A stretch of DNA of 19,978 nucleotides from Physocladia obscura (Eukaryota > Chytridiomycota > Chytridiomycetes > Chytridiales > Chytriomycetaceae). Positions 1 to 12,000 of the stretch are shown piece by piece; position 1 is the first letter of the stretch; every line of letters starts with the position of its first letter. The notes below the pieces were generated by a model. It searched no databases. It was not told where the DNA came from and saw only the letters and a program-made list of their open reading frames with translations. A program made the position numbers and the translations under genes. The stretch is from NCBI GenBank assembly GCA_027596945.1, contig JADGJH010000372.1:1-19978 (forward strand). The letters are read 5' to 3'.

Positions 1-73
1 CAGTAAAGTTGCGCTCAATGAAAATTGCATTGTCGATGTTAATTTCAGATATTAATTGCACGTCAATTCCAAC
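1..73 (-). other. FAS phosphopantetheinyl transferase (PPT) domain, N-terminal fragment only
   Basis: Residues 3996-4019 begin GVGIDVQLISEINI and end ERNFT at the window edge. In yeast Fas2 the matching GVGVDVEL segment opens the C-terminal PPT domain, which self-activates the ACP. Asp3999 corresponds to the metal-binding Asp of that motif. Roughly 100 residues and the stop codon should lie left of base 1. Confidence 0.85.
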
Positions 74-3000
74 ACCTTGTCCGTTATTGGTTGGGAAAAC
101 CTGGGAAGCAGTAGCAACCAATGCCTTTGAAACTTCAGTTTCGACGGGAGTCAGGCGCAGAGTTACATTTTTGATTCCTTTCTCATTGAAAGACCACGAC
201 CCTTTGTTATCTTGAGATGCTCTGGCAAGAGGGTTCAAGTAAACTCCAGATTGCTGAGCATCAGTGTATGGCGCCCCACTTTTGACACGAACGAACGGTG
301 CAACTCCAGTCAACGCCTCGTGGTAGTATCTGTAAGATGCGATTTGGCGAGCTTCGCGACGATTGTGGTATGCAGAATATTCATGCTCTTCGAGCACAGC
401 AAAAAGATAGTCTGGGTGCAAGACAAGAACTTCACCACCAGCCTGGCCAAATCCAAAGCTTTTCAAGATACCAGCTTTAACACCATCAGTTTTAATTGCA
501 CGAGACGTGTAAATAATATGGCGGAACTTGGCAAGACGGTCTTCTGTATTGTCCAAGTTACGGTTACCCGGAATGATACCTGTTTCCAAAACTTGAAGAA
601 CTCCGTTTAACATCCACGCCGCAGCCGCACCCTTCGGGTGACCAGTCAAATACTTTTGAAAGACACTTGGCAAAACATTACCCTTGCTTCTTCCCAAATG
701 TTCCATTTGCTGATTTAACGCAGACGACTCGTTGTAATCATTTGCTTTTGTGCCAGTTCCGTGGAATGATGCGACACCAATATCATCCACAGTCAAACCG
801 AATGTTGCAAGAGCTCCCTTGATTGGTGAAATCGACGGATCAGCTTTCCACCAATCGTGACTCCATGTTGTCAGCGCAGCCTTTTCTTTGCGATTTCCCT
901 CTCGCTCAATGAATTCGGTGCGCTCCTTAATGAATGTTTCCAAATCTGTTTCGCCATTATTTTTCATTTCTTCAACTTCGTCAGCAAGAGATTCATATTC
1001 CTTGCCCACCCACGCCTTAATATGTTCTCTCTCTCTTCGCAATTGCTTTAAGCGATATTCAAAGTTTAAGAGAGGGCTTTTGAACTTTCCATGCACTTCG
1101 CGAGCAGTTGTTAAAATTCCTTGACCAGGTGCCGGAATAGATCGGCCATTCTTGTCAGTGGCAGTGTTTGAACACGCAATGATTCCACGAATCGGAAGAC
1201 CCATTTGAACCGCCAAAGCCGCTGTCATAATCACATGAATACCAGCTCCTTGAGCTTCCATGAATCCTCCACGAGTATCAGTTGCTGGGCGACACATATC
1301 TCTCGGTTCTCTACCTTGAGCCAACTCATCAACAGAGTTTGAAGTTGCTTTCATGTTTGCAAACTCCTGTGAGCCCTCTTCTTGGAAGTCATCAAATCCA
1401 CCACAGAGAACAATACGAGCTTTCTTGCTTATGATAGTTTCGTAAGCAATATCAACAGACTCAGCCGCAGTAGCACAAGCGCCAACAGGTGTCTTGATTG
1501 GTCCTGAAGATGACAAAAGAAGCATATTGACCCAAGCAGCCATTGTGTTGATGAACGATTCTTGGAGAATATCTTGCTGAACTGGCTTGTCAATGAAACG
1601 CTCCTTGAAAATCTTTTGCATGGCTCTCATTCCACCCATTCCACCACCAGAAGTATTACCGACTTCAGACACATGAACATATTGATAAAATTCATAAGGA
1701 TCTGTCACTCCTGATGTGATAAGAGCCTCCACAGTCGCAACAAGAGTATAAAGAGTAACTGGATCGACTTGCTGAACAATATCATCAGGAATACCGTAAC
1801 GTTTAGCGCTCCAACCAGTTGGAATCTGCCCAGCAACGAGACGATCGAATCGAAGTGCTTTTGGAACATAAATGTTGGCACCCTTCTTGAGACGCACAAA
1901 GTAAGCACCTTCTCTTTCTTCAATTACAGCATTTGCTCCGTGAGCAAGCTTGAATGCCTCAGCCTCTTCTTTGGAAGCTTCAACTGGTGCCATCTCGGTT
2001 GTGACAATAACTTCTTGAAGAAGCATTTTCTTATTCGGGTTGTAATCATTGAAAAGTTCAGGTTCTAGGTCAAATTTTAAATTTAAAAAATTAATAAAAA
2101 GGTGTCACAAAACATACCTATCAACCGAATGCCACTGTGATCCAAAATTTTTTTCTCGTACCTTTTTTTCACCTCAAAATCTTGAACAGGCTCTTGAGTT
2201 TCAACATCGATCCATCCACTGTATGACGGAAGTTTTTTCAGTGGTCCGTTATGAAACTTGATAAATCCCATCATCCAAGCCATTTCAATACATCCTTCAA
2301 GAGAAAATTCTCCAGTAGATTCCATCTCCCAACGGGTTCTTTGAGATCCCCAAGGCCCAACTTCACCGAATCCAGTGACAACGACAACTTGCTCCAAATC
2401 CAGAACACCGCGCAAGTTTGAAAGTCTTTGGTTTTTTGCAAGTTGGGGGAACTCAAATTTCATGTTTGCGCGGGGTGTGACTCTAGCTGCTGGAGGCTTC
2501 GCAGGTCCTTTGACAACTTTTTCATCCAAAGACTGTTCATAGGCAATTGCACGGCGAATTTCAGAAGTTTCCATCAGTTCCTTACGCAGTGAAAACGAGA
2601 ACTTATCCAAATCTTTGACATTTGAAAGACCTCCATTCAAATCAGCCCATACCGGCTCTGTATAACTGAGCTTCACAATATCTTGATGCAATAGACCAAT
2701 AATGTTAAATGCCATCTCATGATTTGAGAATGTTCGTGCGCCCAGACTTTCAATTCCCTCAGCAACAATATCATTGCTTGACATGAGGCCAGTTCCACGG
2801 GTCCAACCAATAACAGCTCCAATGATGGTCAAGTAGCTACTCCAACCTTCAGCTTGGAATCTATTCAGCAAAGTTTCTAATCCAATTTTCGATTCTCCAT
2901 ACAAACCATCGCCACCAAAAGTACCATGATTGGGAGAAAGCGGTAAAATTACAGCAGCTGGACGAGTATCATACCCCAACTGTTGCTTCTGCAATTTAAT

Positions 3001-6000
3001 TTCCCCCATCAATCGTACTAAATTTGTGAGCATAATTCGATGAGCCAATTCAGATCGCGAATCAATGCCATCAATTTCACGGCCTTGAACAGAAATAGCA
3101 GCAAATGGAATCAGAAAGTCCAAGTCCCAGTTTAAGCCATTTTTCGGGTCACGTTCGTAAATGTATTCAACCAATGCTTTTGTATCTTGCAAAGAACCAC
3201 CATTGAATGGAACAACAATGAGGCGCGATCCTTTTGATCCATGCCGCTCATAAATCGATCTGTAGTATTCTGTGGCTGTTCGAGAAAAGCTTGACGTGGT
3301 AACAATAACGCGAGCTCCTCCAGACAAAAGTGCCTTCAGAATTTCAACACCAATCGAGTCTTTTCCACAACCAGTAATAAGAACGTTCTTGCTCTTAAAC
3401 GAAATCCCATCAGCGGCGATGGATACCAAAACATCAAAGTAAGTCTTTGTCAACAAGACGTCGGCTTCCCAATGCATTGGCTCGGCAGGACTGCGCCGCT
3501 TTAAATGTAGGAATGGCAAACACCCACCTTCAAATTCGACGGTGTCCTTCTCCAGTAAAGTCTTCACGTCTCCGAACAAAGCAAGAAGTTTTCCACGAGA
3601 GATAGCATCCATATTTTCGTTTGCATCAATGAGAGATTTCATTTCGTTAAACTTTGATCCCAACTCTGCTGGAGATTTGTTCGTGATCTTTGTTAATTCC
3701 GATCCTGTCTTCATATCCTTGACATACTCCTTCATATTCGTCGCAACACGACGCTCTTCTTTATATAACAGGTTTCCAGACTCGGTGACTATAGTTTTGG
3801 GCTTAGTTGGACGATAAGCAACTGTGTATGTGTAGGTTTTTTGTTTTTGTTTTATATTGTGTTTTAATTTCAATTTGACTGATTTGAAATTACTTACGGT
3901 TTTTGTAGACAGGATCACAGTTTAGTGCAGCCTTGCAGTTTTCTAACAAAATTTTTCCCAGCTCGTGAACTCGTGCATAGTTTTCACCTCTTTCAGCTGG
4001 AACTTTATTAATGTAATACTCCATGAAAGAGATCAAACTGAACAGAAAATAAAAAGAAAAAAGTTAATTCCAACTACAAACAAAGGAACTAAAATAAAAT
4101 ACCTTTCGTAATCTTCTGTCCGATTCATCAAGTGAACGCATTGGTTCATCAATTCACGATCAACACTGGTAATTCGCCCGAAAATAATATCATAGTAGAG
4201 TTGAAGCGCATCTTGGCGCGCCCAGTTCCAACTGGAATCAAATGTGCGCACCTTAAGCTTGGTGAATGCAGGTTTAATTCCATTTTCATAAAAGTCTCCG
4301 TGTTCCGCAGACCACAAATCAACTTGGTTTTGAAGTACTTGACGTTCGTCTTTTCCAGCAGCAAGAGCTTCGCTATGACCCAAAAGATCAACGTCAAGAT
4401 ATTTAGCAAACTGCTCAAGTTGAGAGCGAATTAAAATATCTGTCTTGAGTTTCTGGAGGTTAAATGCTTCACTGTTCATAACAACTCCGCCAGAAACAGC
4501 GCTTGTTCCAGCAGCAGCAACACCACCAAGAGCAACACCGGATTTAGCGGCATAAGCTTGAGCAGTAGAGTCCAACCAAGCCTTGGCTTCACCTTCGCTT
4601 CCGAGACGGCCAGCCGGTTCAACCGTAAGACCATGCAAAAGAACAGCCTCAGCTCGTTTTGGGCCAAGTCCAAAGGTGGCATTCAAATGCGATTTTACTG
4701 CGTTCATTCCAAATCCAGCAGGCATCTTGGCACTGACCAACTTGTTGATATGACCACTTGATGTCTTGCCTAAATTTCCTGAATAGTTATTTTGAATTGC
4801 ACTTGCAACTTCACTCAAAGGAGCTTCTTCAGCTTTGTCTGCCAAAACATTTCCAAATTCAGCAGCCAAGTCACCCAAAATTTCGTTTTGAAGAGTTGAT
4901 TTTCCGCCGACAAGGCTTTTGATTGTTGCAGATCCAGAAATTTCAGCTAACGGCTTCTTCAGCTTGTGTGCAATCAAAACAAAGAGTACTTCAGATACAG
5001 TTAATGGAACGTCACTGAAAAAAAAGTAAAAATATTAGCCCAAAAAAAGTGAAACACACAAAGAACTTACGCAATCGGTCCAACAGACGAGCTGCCAACC
5101 GAAGCGGCAGAGAATACAGCGGCGGGAGACGCAGCTGGGGCCGAAGATCCAAGCGAGACTCCGACTTTTACACTGTATCCTTGTGCTGCAGTGTCCAACC
5201 AAGCCTTTGCCTCAGCTTCACTTCCAATACGCGTAGGAGGCTCAATAATAAGCCCATGAACAAGCACAGCTTCAGTTCTTTTTGGACCCAATCCAAATGC
5301 AGATTTCAAATGCGCCTTAACGGCGTTCATTCCAAAACCAGCAGGCATTTTTCCACTCACAAGTTTACCAACGAGAGTAGTAGAAGTTTTGCCAAGATTT
5401 CCAGAATGATTGTTTTGAAGTGCACTGGCGACTTCTTTCAATGGCAGCTCTTCAGCCTTTTCGGCTAGTACATTTCCGAATTCTGCAGCGAGGTCACCCA
5501 AAATCTCATTTTGAAGTGTTGATTTTCCTCCGACAAGATCTTTGATGGATTTAGATGGTGAGATTTCAGCAAGTGGCTTTTTGAGTTTATGCGCAATTAA
5601 TGCAAACAAAATTTCTGACGCAGAAATCGGAGAATCACTAAAAACAAAGATTTTTAAATTAGACACAAACAAAAGAAAGGAAAAAATTTCAAACCTAATA
5701 GCTCCAGCAACAGCGACTGGGGCAGCGGCCACAATATTAGGAGCAACAGCAGTCGTTACGGCGACTGGAACTGAAGCATTTTCAACAGGTGCATCTTCAA
5801 ACTCATAGTAGATATCTTTCCGGTCTTTTGAAGTACACAGCTGAACACGACGACGAGTAACAGCATCATCATAAGCCTCGTACTTCATCTTCAAAGTTCT
5901 AATCGCCATTCCACTTAAAACAGGGCTAGGTCCTACTTCAATCAAACGCTCAACTTCGTATCTCTTGAAGATCAAATCTTGTGTCTCGATCCAACGAACA

Positions 6001-9000
6001 GGCGACGCAAACTGGTATGCCAGCAACTCAACCAGTAGAGTGAATCCAAGATATTGCTGACCGATTGCGGTTGAATTAGAAGCATTGTTCCACGAATCAA
6101 GAGCGGCTTTGATTGGGGCAGATTTTGTCTGATTATAAACACCTTCGAAGTACTCTTTTGAAAGTTCAAAAGGTCGTGCAGTTAAGTTCGGAATATACTT
6201 CCCAATAAGTAATGATACGTTAAGTTTGGTCGGGTCGAAAGATTTCTTGAGAATCTCTCTAAAAGGCGTAACTCCATTCAACAAGAATGAGCTGTGGAAT
6301 GGCACATCAATACCAGGCAGAGGAATAGTTGCAACCCCACGCTCAGGCACAAGAATTCCAGAAACTTTTTTTTGAGCATTTGCAGCTGCAATTCCTTCAT
6401 CACAAATTCCATCCAAAACTGCTTCGATCTAAAAAAAATAGCCAAAAAAAAAAAAATCCATAAAAAAGTAAGAAAACCAAATAGGAAAGATTAACAAACG
6501 TACCTCGGAAATAGTCTTTGTTTTGACAAGGTCAATAAAGTTCATATTTAAGCCCTTGATTTTGTTCAACACACGCCTCAAAACATCAAGATTCGTCAAG
6601 CTTCCGGCCATAACATACTGAAAGTTTTCCACGTTGAAATTAACAATTTCAATCAAATCCCGCGATCGGCGCGCAATTGCATTCACAACAAACACAAGAG
6701 CTTGGTCTCCGAATGTATGCGAAACTCGTACAGGGTTTACGGCACACATTCCAAAGTCAGATCGGCCTTGCACATCACGCGGGACGGCAACTTGCATTGT
6801 CATTCCACGGTAGAACACAACATCTACCAAGGCTTCAATACTCAACGTTTCTCCAACAGCAGCGAGACCTGCATATTCTCCAAGCGAGTGTCCGGCAAAA
6901 ACACTGTCACTGGGAACAACACCGTTTGCTTTCATGTCTTGGAAACTTGCGAATTCCATCAATGTCAGAGCGGGTTGTGTGAATTGAGTAGCAGATAAAA
7001 GACCAGAAGGATGCGAGAATGTGAACGAACTTGAATTTTCATGAATGTCTGGAAACAGTGGAAGGCTGACAATTTTGCCATCAAGAACTGTCTCGTAAAT
7101 AAGCTGACGGAAGTGCGAACGGATTGTAGCTCCTTTGATACCGCCGAAGTGCACAGTCTTGCTTTTTGGATTCGAACGAACAATTTCAAGAATAGATACA
7201 CCATAAAGTCCTTGCATGTGGGCATCGGCACGGTCCCAAATTTCCTTTGCGATAGCTGACTTTGCATATAAGTCCATTCCCATGCCAACTTCTTGAGATC
7301 CTTGACCAGTAAACACAAATGCGGTCGTTGCTTGCTCCACTTTCGCACTTCCCTGCAGCACAACTTCACCACGTGTATTCACAGTGGTAATTTTGATTAA
7401 CTTCTTACCGTTTGACATACCAACATGGTGAAGTTTAGTCTCCAATTGATCCCCTGGAAGAACCATTCCCATAAAGGTGACTGCGTATTCTTTGACCCGT
7501 TTTGGGTCATTATTTGCGGCAAAAATTTCAACAAACTTCCGTGTGGAAGCAGAAGTCCACATTCCATGAGTGATTGTTCCAGGCAAGTTAGCCAAATCTG
7601 CAAAGAATGGGTTCACATGAATTGGATTTAAATCAAGAGACGCCTGAGCATAAGCTTCGTTCGAAGTTGGCACAATAACAGTGGCTGGGAATACTTTTGA
7701 GTCTGGCAGAATCGAATATCCACCACCATTGAAGAAGACATCTTGCTCGATTTGGGAACCAACTCTTTGCAAATATTCAAGAACAACGTTTCCGTGGCAA
7801 TTTTCAGCGCTATGTTCGACACGACCAACTTCGTAAGTCTCGCGTGTAGTTCTAATCTCAATTGATCCAGATGTTTTGAGCTCCGAAAATATTTTCGCCG
7901 ATTTATTTCTTGCGTAAGTATCGAGGCGGAAAATTAAGGTGGCTCCAGGAGTAATTTCGGGAGCGTTGGAGTTCCATTTAATCCATGTTTTCGCTTTCAG
8001 AACGGCAACATCTTTTACAGACTGCAAATTAACTTTCAAGGGAGTTTCGGCAGTGCGGCGAAATGCATTTTCATAATCAGTAAACTTTCCCCGATACAAG
8101 AACCGTGAAATAATTTCGAGAAGAGGTTGACTCGCTGTTGACAAAATAGCTTTGACTTCAACAGTCTGAGAAACGAAAGAAAAAAAAATTAATTCCGAAA
8201 CAAATATAAACCAATAGAAAACAAACCTTTCCACTTTCATTTAACGAAATCGCATTTATAATTGCCCTGGTGTCGATAGAATCTCCAGCAGAAATCATTA
8301 CATCACTCAAAACCTTGAACTCGTTTCCAAGATGAACTAGTTTCAGCAAGTCACCATCAATTTCCTTTGGAAGAATCGCAGTAACAATTGACTGCCATCC
8401 GGCAACAATTCCAAAATCCATTGGAGCAACTTGATCCGCAGTATGGTTGTGATACAATTCGGCACGGTTTCCAACGACATGAACAAAGTCTTGGAGCTGT
8501 TGGCGGTCGACTTTGAATGACGACGAGAACGTGTCTGTTGGCTTTAACTTTGCTTCTTCAGTGCCAACGTTCCATAACGCGGCATAAAAGTCTTTGATAC
8601 GTTGGTTACGACCCTATAATATAATAAACTTAGTAAAATTCAATAAGAAGAAAAATTTCACCTCCATGTCTTCGTGAATAGTAGCGTAACCTTGAAAAGG
8701 TCTGTAATTGAAAAAGAATTGCAAAGGGACATACTCGCTGCCTCTTCTCTCAGAAATTGTCACGGTAATTCTATCCTGTTCTATACTAATCACAAGTGCA
8801 GCATGTCTCGACGGAACAGATCCCGTCATTCTGCTGCTGTATACGCTCAAAACTTCTGGCTTATTTGCTGAATCCAGCTTCACAAAAACCGTTTGTTTCG
8901 CACGGGGACGGACAAGATTCACGACCGGATTTGGACTCAACAGCTTTCCACGCACAACACTGTCGGCAGTCAAAAGGGCGCGCAACCATGTTTGCTCAGG

Positions 9001-12000
9001 ACCAGCAAGAGTTTCTACCCAGTCATCCAGTGCTGGCAACTCTTTTGCATCTCTCGGGACTTCATACATCATCGTTGTACCGTCAGTATCACGAAGAACC
9101 GTTGTTGTGACTTTGGCTGCTTTTGCTTCAAGAACTGGTGCGGATGGGTGGACACCGAGATATTCAACAATTGGAATGGAAGATTCTGAATTATTGTAGT
9201 ACTTTTTCTTAATGGCGTCAATCTGGCCTTGGTAAATGTTGCCGAGAATATCAGCAACAGGTTCGTCAACGATATTCGAATGTGCTACAGCAACTGGACC
9301 CTGAAGAATGGCAACGCGTTCAGCATCCTGGTCAACAACTGCATCAACATCTTCAGATTGCCACAAAGAATCTTTCTTGAGCCAGAACTCAAATTTGTCG
9401 TCGAATACAGGAATAAACGGAACAGGCTTTCTGTATGGAATAGAACAAAGAGATAAGAAATGGAAAACATCTTCTTGTGTCAAAGTTTGATCTACAGCTT
9501 CCGGGTAAGTGTCAAACAAGGCCTCAACAAAAGAAATGGGATCGATTTTGAGAGTATCGTCAGCTTGAATCAATGAAACTGTTTCGGTTTTGTTGAAACG
9601 CTCTTCAATACGGCGCAGAAAATCAGTAGCGGTGTCCATGTGCGATACATCAATCCATCTTGCTTGATGCTTAATATAAAGCAACGAAACTAAACGATCT
9701 GCAACTTCCTTATAAGTCATTTCATGTAGGTCACACACACGGCCATCAAATTTGCGACCAAACCACGGCTTCTGGAAATCAGAGTTAAGTTTGCGGATTA
9801 TATAATCCTTTTTGGCAAGAAGAGCTGGAAGGCGCTTTTCACGTGGCAGAGACAAAATAGTGTCATCCATTTCCTTCCAGAACATGACTCCTTTGTTGGC
9901 AATCTTATGAATTGGCTCGCCAAGTTCAGATTTGACAGTGATAATTCCCCCGACTGGGCCTTTATAAGTACGTTCCCATTGAGCTTCTTCGGTTATTCCT
10001 GGAGCATTAACAATAAGTTGCTTCACAGCTTGCGATGTCAGAGCCTCCTTAGCAACCATCACACGAGAACCGAACAAAATTCCATCAAAGGGCATTGGTG
10101 CATAATCAAATTCAACGCTCCAGTCTCCAGTGAGATACGGAACTGTTCCCGCAGCGTCACCAAATCCAGAACCAACAACGAGAACAATGTTGGGAACACG
10201 ACGAATCGCGGCTGTTTTAATTTTTTACATCAATTTTACAGTCGTTAAAAATAAATAAATAACCATAAAATATAAAAATAAAAACGTACCGTAGGTTTCT
10301 AACATTGGACCATGAAAATCTTCAAAAGAATGGTGACCGCCCCCTCTTCCACCAGTCCATTGCAGAATAACAGGCATATCTGGGTGACTTTTTGCGATTG
10401 AAATAACACGCCGAATCGTCTCAACACCACCCGGCTTGAACGCAACATGTCTGATTCCAGCACGCTTCAAATTGCTAACAATTTCATCAGCAACGTCCAA
10501 AGATGGCACACCGGCAGCAACACAAATTCCTTCCATCGGAATTCCTTCCTGTCTCATCGCCATAGTTGCTGGGTATTGAAAACCCCAGAGCCGCGGGTTA
10601 AGGAATAGAATGTTCAAGGTGATACCTTCTCCTGGTCCAACAAGGTCCAGAATTTGATGAACTCTGCTGCGCAAATGCCCTTCTGTGTGTTGACCACCGC
10701 CAGCAAGTTCAACGTGGTATCCGGCATTGATTATTGCAGAGACAAAGCGTTCGTCCATTGTGCATGGTGTCATACCAGCAACCATGAGTGGGGGTTTTCC
10801 GAGAAGGCGAGAGAACGAGGTGTCAATTTGAACTTCATTTGTTGAAGCAACGCGAATCAGCTTCGGTTGGTATTTTTCAGCCCAGTTTGATGCAAAACGG
10901 ATTGCAGAAACGTCATGATCGAATAAATAAGATTTGTCAAGTAATTCATTTGTGGACACTTCAAACGCATTAGCAAGAATAACCTGCATTATGTAAATTG
11001 AATGAAATATATAACTGCATCTTGGGTTAAAATTAAAATAAAAAGACATACTTGAACACCAGTTCCTTCCTTATTTCTGTGAGTCAATCCACCGATTCCA
11101 GAAGATCCACCGGGGCCGAAGTCGAGGATGTGAGTAACTGGCTGCTTCGTTGCAAGTTCCCAGAACACTGGCAAAGTGCAAATTTGCTCCACCAGAGAAT
11201 AAGTCAACTTTTTGCCACTGTTTGCCAAGTCGGCGCCAGTGTTTGTGTTGAAGACTGGAATTTTGATTTTCTCCGCAGAAAAAGTCAAATTCAGGGTTTT
11301 AATGTCGTCGGCAAGGACAGCTGGAACATTTTTTAAATAACTGCTGTGGAATGGAACTGTAACAGGTAAAAAGCGAGAAGTAAAGCGAATTTTTCGCTGT
11401 GAATGCGGAACACGAGATTGGTCTTCAGTCGGGTTAGCCTTGAGCTTGCGTAAAGCAACATTAAGACCATATAGCGATTGCGGGTGACCAGTGCAAATAC
11501 ATGCGCGAGGTCCATTGATTAAAGAAAGTTCAATTCTTTTGTCTTCAGGCAAGTGTTGGTTTGTTGCTTGAATGTGTCCAGCAACTTCGTTACGGCGAAG
11601 ACCTATTTGTTTGTTTGCTTTTTTTAACGAAAATATAGTTTCATGAAATAAAATAATCATACCAGAAACGAGAAGCATTGGCGTGGGCACCCCTTCTCCA
11701 GCAGAAATGGAATCTTGCAAGATTGTTGGGTCGAGAGTGGTAGACGGCCAAGCATTTTGCGAACGAAGACCAATCCAAAAGAGTAAAGCTAGAGCTTTTT
11801 GACTATTCTCCATGAATTCTTTTTCAGTCTCAGAAGAAGCAATTACAACAGAGGAAACAATTCCTTGTGAGTGGCCAGTACTTCCTACAACGGTTGAAAA
11901 ACATCAAAAATAGAAAGAATGATAGATTAGAGAAAAAATATACACAGTATACCTTTGATGTGAGAACGCATTTCGGCAGGTGTCAAGTTTAGAACTTTTA

